In this document: piece by piece, positions 1 to 5,900 of the stretch
Layout: the number at the start of each line of letters is the position of its first letter
How positions within the stretch are numbered: the stretch's first letter is position 1
Assembly (NCBI GenBank): GCA_964348185.1
Contig: CAYGBW010000016.1
Span: forward strand, 1-5,900
Origin: CAYGBW01 sp964348185
GTDB taxonomy: Bacteria > Desulfobacterota > BSN033 > WVXP01
Direction: 5' to 3'
Length of the DNA: 5,900 bases
Notes under the pieces: model-generated
Databases searched by the model: none
Told to the model about the DNA's origin: nothing
What the model saw: only the letters and a program-made list of their open reading frames with translations
Position numbers and translations under genes: made by a program

Positions 1-2229
1 AAATGCTTTCAAGAAATCACCTGCCCGTCGATAGGCCATGTCGTACGCAAAACCCACCCTGGCTTGGGCAGTTACCGTCCCCCTGACCGGCCTTTCCAGA
101 TGATCCAGCCCGTCCCAGATAGATTCCACTTCCTGGTTGGACAGAGGATCTATGATCTGCTCAAAGGTCCTACCGGCCACCTCCACCCTAGCAATGATCC
201 GCTTGAGGCTCGGTGGGACTGTCTCCCCACTGACAGGAACCGTGATCCTGGGATGATAGCCTTCCACACGGGAGCTGGCATAGTGCAAGGTGATATCTGT
301 ACCCGAGATAGGGATGTCCTGGTGGATAATGTCGCAGTCTCCATCGGGGCAATCCTCAACATCCCAAAATGGTTGGCCCCCCGGGTTGGGCGCTGCGGCA
401 TCACTTGGGAGACTGAACGGCCAGTCGCAGGCCCAAGAGGTGAAGTGGGTTACTGCGACACGCCAAAAGGTAGAGTCGGGCGGGTAGTTTTGAGGATCAC
501 TCAGGCTCGCAACCTCGTCGCTGAAATTACCGTCTCCATCGAGATCATCACGTTGATCGTCTCCGTCAGCATCCAGGGCGTCTACAATGCCGTCCGTGTC
601 TGTATCCAAAAGCTTTACGACAAGACCGTTGTCTGAGGGCACCCACACTCCACGGTCCCAATCGTAGTAGCCTAGAGGTACCGCCCCCCCAACCGGGAAT
701 CCAGGAAAATTGTCGACCCACATGATGATGGGTTTGGCCAATCTGACTCGTTCAGCCCCATCCACGCTGAGCTCGACACAGTAGGTGTAGGCAGAGCTGG
801 GAGGCAGTCTGGCCGGCATTGACTCAAGGCTTGGGTACTCGGTCGTCCGAGTGGTAATGGTGGTGAGCTCCTGAATGACGCTTCCCTTTGCATCTACCTC
901 ATAGGCCTCGTTGTCACCGGTGAAGACCAGGGTGCAGGAGCGGTTGCCGAATTCGTCGGTGATCTCTGAGCTCTCGTGCTTGACTACCGTGCCTGGGCTG
1001 CCGTCAAAAGGAACGCTGGTCGATGCCGAATCCTCGGCGATCATCGCGACGGTTTCAGCAATGGCGATGTCGTTCCAGCGAACGGAGACCTTCCTGTGCA
1101 CCGGGAGCAACCCCGCCTTCTGATAGACAACCGTCATGGTCTTCCCGCCCTGCACGGGAATGGAGAATCGACCTTCGGTGTCTGTCGTGGCAGTGCCGTA
1201 CCCGGGACGGTCGAGGATGGTAACAGAGACATCAGCGATTGGAAAGCCATCAAGATCTTCTACTAACCCGGTGATCACGGAAAAACGTTTGGGTTTGTAT
1301 GACTGGACTGTGGCATCAGGCGGGATCAGGTCTTCGTACTGCTTTCCGAAACAACCCTCTGGCTGCGGCTCCACAGGAGATTTGACTGTAACCACAGCCT
1401 GACCTGTGGCTGTGCCCCCACGGCTTGTGGCCATAATGGTGTAGGTTGTCGTCAGTGAGGGTGAAACCGTGGTCGATCCGCTTGGGGAAACCGCGCCCAC
1501 GTCGGGTTCAATGAGACAGCTATCAGCATAGGTCGAGGTCCAGGAAAGGGTGGATGATTCACCCACGGTAATGGTCGCCGGATCTGCGGAGAGGTTGACA
1601 GTTGGCTCAGGATAGGTGACGGTAACCATGGTACTGGCCATCGATGTTCCGCCAAGGCCTATGGCTGTTATCGTGTATGTGGTGGTCTCAGAGGGCCAAA
1701 GCGTAATCGATCCCATTAGGTCCACATCTCCAATGCCCTGATCGATGGACACAGAATCGGCTTCAGACGATTCCCAGGACAAAGTAGCCGACTCCTCAAC
1801 CATGATCGTCGGAGAGGCCTGGATGGTAACCGTCGGTGGATCGATTTCCTGAGTTACTCGGACAGCCAGGTAACTTCCCGGCCCGCTTCTCAGTTCGATT
1901 GTAATGGAGTTATGCTCACCGAGACTAGGGTGGGCTTCCAGGACACCAATCTGCTGGTTGAAATCGCTCAGACCAAAGACCTCCTCTTCATTGACAGAGA
2001 TTATAGCGCTGCTTACCCTGTGCTCACCGTCTTCGTTCCCGTTCTGGACGATGAGCGTCGCCTCACCCGTCTTGCCCCGGAATTCACCAGAGTAGACATC
2101 GGGTGGACCCGCCGTCCGACAGTACCGGTCTAGCGCAAACAGGGTCACCTCAACCGCAGAAGCGCTGGCGGTGAATAAACCCAACAGTAAGAAGAATGTA
2201 AGCGCCGCAGTCGCGACAGACTTCTTCAT
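1..2229 (-). CDS. Rhs/YD-repeat family secreted giant protein, N-terminal 743 residues (partial, C-terminus beyond left edge)
   Basis: The frame is open for 743 codons from the ATG at 2229-2227 to base 1. Residues 1-25 form a Sec signal peptide (KK, a hydrophobic core, then ASA before V26). Residues 26-130 are a beta-rich N-terminal domain. Residues 131-208 and 209-285 are two Ig-like repeats, each with TLSW, ADS and TTTYTI motifs. After GCFGKQYEDLIPPD (from G292) comes a carboxypeptidase-regulatory-like domain at about 316-383. Residues 384-503 are unassigned. W504-D542 (WVDNF, GYYDWDRGVWVPSDNG) leads into an Asp-rich, probably Ca2+-binding stretch at 541-573. The block LHYASSRVEGY (648-658) and GRTFEQ to IWDGLDHLERP (686-714) is, from family knowledge, the conserved segment before the YD-repeat shell. 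Such proteins are exported and often end in a variable toxin-like domain, but neither the repeats nor that end is in the window. The signal peptide and the lack of a PAAR-type N-terminus argue for Sec export rather than type VI delivery. The family is confident; the function is inferred. Confidence 0.88.
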   Translation of the reverse strand, partial: MKKSVATAALTFFLLLGLFTASASAVEVTLFALDRYCRTAGPPDVYSGEFRGKTGEATLIVQNGNEDGEHRVSSAIISVNEEEVFGLSDFNQQIGVLEAHPSLGEHNSITIELRSGPGSYLAVRVTQEIDPPTVTIQASPTIMVEESATLSWESSEADSVSIDQGIGDVDLMGSITLWPSETTTYTITAIGLGGTSMASTMVTVTYPEPTVNLSADPATITVGESSTLSWTSTYADSCLIEPDVGAVSPSGSTTVSPSLTTTYTIMATSRGGTATGQAVVTVKSPVEPQPEGCFGKQYEDLIPPDATVQSYKPKRFSVITGLVEDLDGFPIADVSVTILDRPGYGTATTDTEGRFSIPVQGGKTMTVVYQKAGLLPVHRKVSVRWNDIAIAETVAMIAEDSASTSVPFDGSPGTVVKHESSEITDEFGNRSCTLVFTGDNEAYEVDAKGSVIQELTTITTRTTEYPSLESMPARLPPSSAYTYCVELSVDGAERVRLAKPIIMWVDNFPGFPVGGAVPLGYYDWDRGVWVPSDNGLVVKLLDTDTDGIVDALDADGDDQRDDLDGDGNFSDEVASLSDPQNYPPDSTFWRVAVTHFTSWACDWPFSLPSDAAAPNPGGQPFWDVEDCPDGDCDIIHQDIPISGTDITLHYASSRVEGYHPRITVPVSGETVPPSLKRIIARVEVAGRTFEQIIDPLSNQEVESIWDGLDHLERPVRGTVTAQARVGFAYDMAYRRAGDFLKAF
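131..607 (-). other. Asp-rich calcium-binding-like linker and flanking conserved segment of the Rhs protein
   Basis: This covers roughly residues 541-700 of the minus-strand protein. It opens with LDTDTDGIVDALDADGDD and continues with DDLDGDGNFSDE. The DxDxDG spacing resembles EF-hand-like or thrombospondin type 3 calcium loops. A Trp/Phe-rich segment (STFWRVAVTHFTSWACDW) and a Cys pair in a DCPDGDCD motif follow. In secreted multi-domain proteins such loops usually stiffen a linker when calcium is bound. Calcium binding here is inferred from the motif only. Confidence 0.6.
1375..1837 (-). repeat. Two tandem Ig-like protein repeats of about 78 residues within the Rhs protein
   Basis: Residues 131-208 and 209-285 align along their length with one single-residue gap. 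Shared landmarks are PTV at the start, ES.TLSW, ADS, GS.T, PS.TTTYTI.A, GGT and a closing VTV. Each is the size of a bacterial Ig-like/PKD-type beta sandwich. Only the second repeat has a cysteine (ADSCLI). The copies are clearly diverged, so this is an old domain duplication and not a recent DNA repeat. Such repeats usually act as spacers on exported proteins. Confidence 0.75.
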
Positions 2230-2235
2230 GGTATG

Positions 2236-2242
2236 CCCCCCT
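2236..2242 (-). promoter_or_regulatory. Ribosome binding site of the Rhs gene
   Basis: On the minus strand AGGGGGG lies 6 nt before the ATG at 2229. It is a strong purine-rich Shine-Dalgarno-like sequence at good spacing. Together with the signal peptide that follows immediately, it fixes this start. Confidence 0.7.
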
Positions 2243-2296
2243 GAGTGGATGAGCTTCTGGAAAGGCCAAGAGTCTTTGCGGTTTCTGCATAACCCC

Positions 2297-2328
2297 GTTA
2301 TAGAAGAAGAAAGTCTGGGGGTTGTCAA
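2297..2328 (-). promoter_or_regulatory. Candidate sigma-70-type promoter of the Rhs gene
   Basis: On the minus strand a perfect -35 hexamer TTGACA (2328-2323) is followed by TATAAC (2302-2297), about 67 nt before the start codon. The spacer is 20 bp, longer than the usual 16-18. A 17-bp spacing would give the poor hexamer TTCTAT, so the -10 call is uncertain. Directly upstream of the -35 box are an A6 tract (2330-2335, T6 on the coding strand) and a T7 tract (2341-2347), which resemble an UP element or bent DNA. Confidence 0.35.
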
Positions 2329-2354
2329 GAAAAAAGTAGGTTTTTTTGGTTTAT

Positions 2355-2372
2355 TTACAGCACCTTACAGCA
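2355..2372 (-). promoter_or_regulatory. Pair of helically phased direct repeats, possible activator site
   Basis: TTACAGCA occurs at 2355-2362 and again at 2365-2372, exactly 10 bp apart (TGCTGTAA read on the Rhs coding strand). The pair sits about 38 bp upstream of the candidate -35 box, near where class I activators bind. Two identical half-sites on one face of the helix suggest a protein binding in tandem. No regulator gene is present in the window to pair with it. Confidence 0.3.
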
Positions 2373-2379
2373 TTTGACT

Positions 2380-3033
2380 GTTCTTTACATTGCGATGGTG
2401 GCACAATCTGGGATTGAAATATAGGGATCCATGGAGATTTCAGACGTGCCCTGACCGTGCAAATCCATGCCGGAGGTTTTGGGAGCGGAGCCACCGTTGT
2501 AGCCATAGAATATCTTTGGAGAGACCAAAAACGGGGGCTTTGAACATCAAATTGCGATGGCCAGCATCTCTCGAGGGCTCGTTTTGGGAGACACAGGACA
2601 GGGGGCACTTCGATTGGCGCCACGGTAGCTTCCGTCGTAAGAATCGCCAGGGAGCTGGCCAACCCTGACATTTACTGAAAACGGAAAGTCCTTGACTTTT
2701 CCTGGGGACCTGCTTTAATGGGCTAAGAGCCCTTTCTCAAGGGCAGAGGCGATATTGAGAAACATTCTTGCACCGCTGGAAGGCTCAGACGTGGGATCGA
2801 GGAGGGGCATAATACCTGTAAGATTAGGTCAGAGTATTTGCGAGTCGAAGCACTAGGGGGAGTTTACTCCAAGGGATCATCAATCATGGGAATCGAGGAG
2901 AGGTGGAGAGGGCTCAAGCCCTTGCCCCAGGGGATAAAGGGGAAATTGGGCCGACGAGATGGTTTTGAAACCAGAGGTCATAATGGCTCGGCTGTTGAGA
3001 GACAGACCACTGGCCCGACAAAGGGGGAATTGC
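2380..3033. other. Intergenic stretch with no recognisable gene
   Basis: No frame on either strand gives a protein I recognise, and the longest candidates lack a good ribosome binding site. No tRNA or rRNA is visible. Short inverted repeats are present at 2720-2744, 2859-2870 (GGAG/CTCC, TTTA loop) and 2909-2922 (AGGGC/GCCCT, TCAA loop). Between about 2418 and 2718 two plus-strand frames give peptide-like fragments interrupted by stops and frame changes, which may be a decayed gene. A non-coding RNA cannot be excluded. Confidence 0.55.
2720..2744 (+). other. Two overlapping, mutually exclusive small hairpins
   Basis: GGGCT-AAG-AGCCC (2720-2732) and GCCCTT-TCTC-AAGGGC (2729-2744) share the GCCC at 2729-2732, so only one can form at a time. 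The second stem is a perfect 6-bp pairing with a tetraloop. No T run follows, so neither is a classical intrinsic terminator. No coding region starts close downstream. Confidence 0.4.
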
Positions 3034-3041
3034 CATTAACC

Positions 3042-3096
3042 CAATTGACCAATTAACTCAATTAACCAATTAACTCAATTAACTCAATTAACCAAT
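3042..3096. repeat. AT-rich tandem array of 8/9-bp CAATTAAC(T) units
   Basis: Six consecutive units lie at 3042-3049 (CAATTGAC variant), 3050-3058, 3059-3066, 3067-3075, 3076-3084 and 3085-3092, followed by a partial CAAT. Unit lengths run 8, 9, 8, 9, 9, 8, depending on whether a T follows the core. Each unit contains AATT, and all but the first contain TTAA. The array sits 153 bp before the polymerase start. It could be a slippage-prone spacer or a protein-binding array; the sequence alone does not decide. Confidence 0.85.
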
Positions 3097-3240
3097 CCGC
3101 AAGCTCCCCTCCCATTCCCCATGAAGAGCCGGGACAAACGAGACGGACCGTGGTACCATTTTCATATAGCCGGAAGATCGACAGGCCTGAATGGACAGGG
3201 TGCCGCATTGAGCCCTGATCTTGATATGAAACGGTTTTTT

Positions 3241-3246
3241 GGGGTG
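3241..3246 (+). promoter_or_regulatory. Ribosome binding site of the DNA polymerase gene, bearing on its start
   Basis: GGGGTG lies 2 nt before the ATG at 3249 and 5 nt before the adjacent in-frame ATG at 3252. The spacing favours the second ATG (743 residues), although either start gives essentially the same protein. An in-frame stop at 3222-3224 excludes a much longer N-terminus. Confidence 0.5.
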
Positions 3247-3248
3247 AG

Positions 3249-5483
3249 ATGATGAAAGTCGAAGACCTTTCTTTTGCCAAGAGCGAAATCCTCTTCGGAT
3301 GCGATGAGACCCCGGGCATCGTGGCGATGGAAGTGGAAGAGGATGACAGCATTCGGGTTTTCAGGAGGGAGGGGGGGCAGCTTCTATCCGAGATGCAGTC
3401 GTTCCATCCCTTCTTTCTTCTATCGGACCACGCCCTTCTTGAGGGATCCAAATCTGCGCCTGTCGTGACGGAGCTAAAGGGATCCGGGGACTACCGGTTT
3501 CAGGTGAGTTTTGACTCGTGGCGGGACATGGAACAGGTCAGGAAGGTTATTCTGAAAAAGGCGGGGGTTTCTGCCGGCCATCCAGACTCGCCGATCTACT
3601 TTGTGAGTGACCCCGTCCAGCAGCACCTCATGATGACTGGACAGACATTCTTCAAGGGGTTGACCTTTGAAGCGCTCAAAAGGATGCAGCTCGACATCGA
3701 GACCTTTTGCCCGGAGGGGTACGAGTTTCCCAACCCCAACCGGGAGACAGACCGGATCATCGTGATCTCGCTGTCTGACAACACCGGGTGGGAGGAGGTT
3801 CTCTCTGGCAGGGACCTGTCAGAGAAGGAGATGCTTGAGAAACTCGTCCGAACTCTCCAGGAGCGGGATCCTGACATCATCGAGGGGCACAACATTTTCA
3901 ATTACGACCTCGACTACATCTCTCGCCGGGCAAAAATGCACGGGGTTTCCTTGGAGATCGGAAGGAATGGTCGGGCGGCAAGATCTCGATCCTCACGGGT
4001 GATCATCGCGGAGAGAACGATCAATTATTCGAGATGGGATATTTACGGCCGCCATGTGGTCGACACCTTCATCCTGGCCCAGTTCTATGATGTGGCGACA
4101 CGGGAGCTGGAGGGTTTCGGGCTGAAGGAGGTCACAAAGCAGCTTGGTTTGGCGACTCCCGACAGGACCTACGTTGAGGCTGGCCAGATCTCCGAGTTAT
4201 TCATAAACGATCCCGAGACCCTTTACCGATATGCCCTCGACGACGTGCGGGAAACCCGGGTCCTGAGCGACCTTCTGAGCCGGAGTTACTTCTTCCAGGC
4301 CCAGATTTTTCCCCTCTCCTTTCAGAATGTGGTGGTCCGAGGAAACGCGGCCAAGATCGACGCTCTGTTTATCCGTGAGTATCTCAGGCAGGCAAGCGCC
4401 ATCCCAAAACTGGAAGAGGCACGGCCCTTTGCCGGAGGGTACACCGACATCTTCTACGAAGGCGTGGCCCGAGGGGTTGTCTACTGTGACGTTCGATCCC
4501 TCTACCCATCGTTGATGCTCAGTGAAGAGATCCTGCCCCGGAAGGACGAGGTGGGGATCTTTTCACAGCTCCTCTCCTCTCTGACAGAATTCCGGCTTCA
4601 GGCCAAGGATAGGGCTTCACGGGCCGTCTCGTCAGAAGAGAGACAGTTCTTCGAGGCGCTCCAGTCCACCTTCAAGATTCTCATCAACTCCTTTTACGGC
4701 TACATGGGCCACGGCCAGTCCCATTTCAGTGATTTTGATCAGGCCGAAAGAATCACGGCCAGGGGGCGCGAACTCCTGCAGTCCATGATTGATTGGCTCA
4801 AGAAGAAAGGGTGCCAGCCGGTAGAGATCGACACGGATGGAATCTACTTCGTGCCGGGACCGGAAATCACGACTCCCGCCCAGGAGGAGGATCTGGTCAA
4901 GGCCCTTTCGGATTCCATGCCAGAGGGAATCACCGTTGAGTACGGCGGCCGCTACCGGGCGATGTTCTCGTATAAGATCAAGAATTATGCCCTTCTCGAC
5001 TACGATGGGAAACTCCGAATCAAGGGGTCTGGCCTGCGGTCCAGGGGACTAGAGAAATTCCAGCGTGTCTTTCTTGAGGAGATGATCTCACTGCTCCTTG
5101 CGGATCGGAAAGGGGAGATTCCTGATCTGTTTCAGCAGTATCTCGAGCAGATGGCCCAACACCAGTGGGACGTGAAGATGTTTATGAAGACCGAGATGCT
5201 CCAGGACTCCCTCGAGAAATACCAGGAGAAGATTCGGAGCAATGCGAGAAATCGGAGTGCCCCATACGAACTTGCTCTTAACGCCGAAAGACGGTATCAA
5301 CCTGGAGACCAGATCTCCTATTACGTGACAGGGGATTCAGAAAAAGTCCAGGCCTATGAGAACTGCAAGCTCGCCAGGGAGTGGGATCCAAGCCATCCAG
5401 ACGAGAATGTACGGCACTACCAGAGAAAGCTGAGAGACCTCTACAAGAAGTTCTCGGTCTTCTTTGAGGATCCGGGGGGATGA
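3249..5483 (+). CDS. Family B DNA polymerase with 3'-5' exonuclease domain
   Basis: This enzyme extends DNA from a primer template and proofreads. An N-terminal domain (about 1-140) is followed by a DnaQ-like exonuclease. Its motifs are Exo I QLDIETF (D149, E151), Exo II NIFNYDLDY (D220) and Exo III YALDD (Y328, D332), so proofreading looks intact. A YxGG-like FAGGY (394-398) links to the polymerase core. Motif A is CDVRSLYPS (D414), motif B is KILINSFYG (K476, N480, Y483, G484), and motif C is EIDTDGIYF (D528, D530). KIKNY (576-580) fits the KxY element before the thumb. The protein is 744 residues, against 783 for E. coli Pol II. Motifs A and B are only about 62 residues apart, a short fingers region. 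Motif C reads DTDG, as in many archaeal enzymes, instead of DTDS. The best-fitting group is the bacterial PolB type I know from Deltaproteobacteria and related phyla; orthology to E. coli polB is not certain, so no symbol is given. A repair or bypass role is inferred. Confidence 0.95.
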   Translation: MMKVEDLSFAKSEILFGCDETPGIVAMEVEEDDSIRVFRREGGQLLSEMQSFHPFFLLSDHALLEGSKSAPVVTELKGSGDYRFQVSFDSWRDMEQVRKVILKKAGVSAGHPDSPIYFVSDPVQQHLMMTGQTFFKGLTFEALKRMQLDIETFCPEGYEFPNPNRETDRIIVISLSDNTGWEEVLSGRDLSEKEMLEKLVRTLQERDPDIIEGHNIFNYDLDYISRRAKMHGVSLEIGRNGRAARSRSSRVIIAERTINYSRWDIYGRHVVDTFILAQFYDVATRELEGFGLKEVTKQLGLATPDRTYVEAGQISELFINDPETLYRYALDDVRETRVLSDLLSRSYFFQAQIFPLSFQNVVVRGNAAKIDALFIREYLRQASAIPKLEEARPFAGGYTDIFYEGVARGVVYCDVRSLYPSLMLSEEILPRKDEVGIFSQLLSSLTEFRLQAKDRASRAVSSEERQFFEALQSTFKILINSFYGYMGHGQSHFSDFDQAERITARGRELLQSMIDWLKKKGCQPVEIDTDGIYFVPGPEITTPAQEEDLVKALSDSMPEGITVEYGGRYRAMFSYKIKNYALLDYDGKLRIKGSGLRSRGLEKFQRVFLEEMISLLLADRKGEIPDLFQQYLEQMAQHQWDVKMFMKTEMLQDSLEKYQEKIRSNARNRSAPYELALNAERRYQPGDQISYYVTGDSEKVQAYENCKLAREWDPSHPDENVRHYQRKLRDLYKKFSVFFEDPGG

Positions 5484-5511
5484 GCGGTTCACGTCAGAGA
5501 ACAGCGCCACG

Positions 5512-5900
5512 ATGCTGGAGAGAATCGATCACATTGGAATCGTTGTTGACGATCTGGGCAGAGCCGTCCGCCAGTTTAGCGAAATCCTCGGCTTGACCTA
5601 CCTCGAAACAAAGGAGGTCGAGGCTGTAGGCCTGAGAACGGCTTTTTTCAGTATTGGCGGGGTCGCCATCGAGCTCCTCGAGTTCGACCGCCCCATCCCG
5701 GGAATCGATGAGATTGCCCTGGGCAAGACCAAGGGCATTCAGCACATCGCCTTTCGGGTCGGGGACTTTGAAGAGGCCCTGGCCTCCCTGGTCAAGAGGG
5801 GGCTCAGGGTGGTTCAGGGCTTCCCGCGGGATGGAGCCCACGGCCGGGTCTGCTTCTTTTATCCAGAAGACACAGCCGGGGCAATGATCGAGATCTGCGA
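5512..5900 (+). CDS. mce: Methylmalonyl-CoA epimerase, VOC superfamily (partial, last residues beyond right edge)
   Basis: It interconverts (2R)- and (2S)-methylmalonyl-CoA, linking propionyl-CoA carboxylation or transcarboxylation to methylmalonyl-CoA mutase in the cytoplasm. The 129 complete codons form the two beta-alpha-beta-beta-beta modules of a VOC fold. Probable metal ligands are H7 (IDHIGIVV), E54 (IELLEF), H78 (IQHIAFRV) and E127 (MIEIC). The segment PRDGAHG (106-111 region) followed by FFYPEDTAGAMIE matches the family pattern PRxGAHG...P.xTxGxxIE. The family is usually 130-150 residues, so only a few are missing. The ATG at 5512 matches the usual N-terminus, and no other start lies in frame after the polymerase stop. 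The ribosome binding site is weak (AGAGAACAG about 10 nt upstream), so translation may be coupled to the polymerase gene 28 bp before it. A related VOC enzyme is the main alternative. Confidence 0.85.
   Translation, partial: MLERIDHIGIVVDDLGRAVRQFSEILGLTYLETKEVEAVGLRTAFFSIGGVAIELLEFDRPIPGIDEIALGKTKGIQHIAFRVGDFEEALASLVKRGLRVVQGFPRDGAHGRVCFFYPEDTAGAMIEIC

Noticed and set aside
64..636. A 190-codon plus-strand open frame inside the Rhs gene
   Set aside because: It is an exact antisense shadow of the Rhs coding frame. It has no recognisable domain, while the minus strand gives a continuous 743-codon protein with clear family motifs.
2398..2417. Sigma-54-like TGGCAC on the plus strand
   Set aside because: The -12 GC that should lie 10 bp after the GG is missing (it reads GA), and no gene follows on that strand.
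2351..2671. A 106-codon minus-strand open frame upstream of the Rhs gene
   Set aside because: Its Pro/Cys/Trp-rich composition matches no family, it has no ribosome binding site, and it runs through the putative Rhs regulatory repeats.
2796..2815. GAGGAGGGG followed by CATAAT, looking like a ribosome binding site or a -10 box
   Set aside because: No start codon sits at suitable distance and no -35 hexamer occurs 16-18 bp upstream of CATAAT.
2838..3056. A 72-codon plus-strand frame running into the tandem array
   Set aside because: It begins at a TTG without a Shine-Dalgarno, has no recognisable domain, and ends in residues simply encoded by the repeat.
3042..3096. CRISPR array
   Set aside because: The units are 8-9 bp and directly adjacent with no spacers, and no cas gene is present.
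5494..5841. A 115-codon minus-strand frame opposite the epimerase
   Set aside because: It is the antisense shadow of the epimerase, whose plus-strand product carries the VOC metal ligands and family motifs.

Overview
The window holds three protein-coding genes and one long intergenic stretch. The protein sequences suggest a Desulfobacterota (former Deltaproteobacteria) genome, perhaps from a metagenome. The Rhs-type secreted protein at the left has the N-terminal layout I associate with large YD-repeat proteins of that group. The family B DNA polymerase is of a type I associate mainly with that group. The methylmalonyl-CoA epimerase fits an organism that runs the methylmalonyl-CoA/propionate route. 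This placement is an inference from family resemblance, not from a search.

Bases 1-2229, minus strand: the first 743 residues of a giant exported Rhs/YD-repeat protein, cut by the left edge before the YD repeats. It has a Sec signal peptide, an N-terminal beta domain, two tandem Ig-like repeats, a carboxypeptidase-regulatory-like domain, an Asp-rich probable calcium-binding linker, and the conserved module that precedes YD repeats in this family. Its Shine-Dalgarno, a candidate promoter and a pair of helically phased direct repeats lie just upstream (2236-2372).

Bases about 2380-3248: no convincing gene. The stretch carries two mutually exclusive small hairpins (2720-2744), other short hairpins, faint coding-like traces in shifting frames (about 2418-2718) and an AT-rich tandem array of 8/9-bp units (3042-3096).

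Bases 3249-5483, plus strand: an intact 744-residue family B DNA polymerase with all three exonuclease motifs and polymerase motifs A, B and C. It is followed after 28 bp, on the same strand, by a methylmalonyl-CoA epimerase (5512 to the right edge) that lacks only its last few residues. The polymerase and epimerase may be co-transcribed, but they share no obvious pathway. The Rhs gene is divergent from both and appears to be a separate unit.

I did not find a clearly new biological system. The parts most worth a second look are the Rhs gene's upstream region, the intergenic repeat and hairpin elements, and the compact fingers region of the polymerase.
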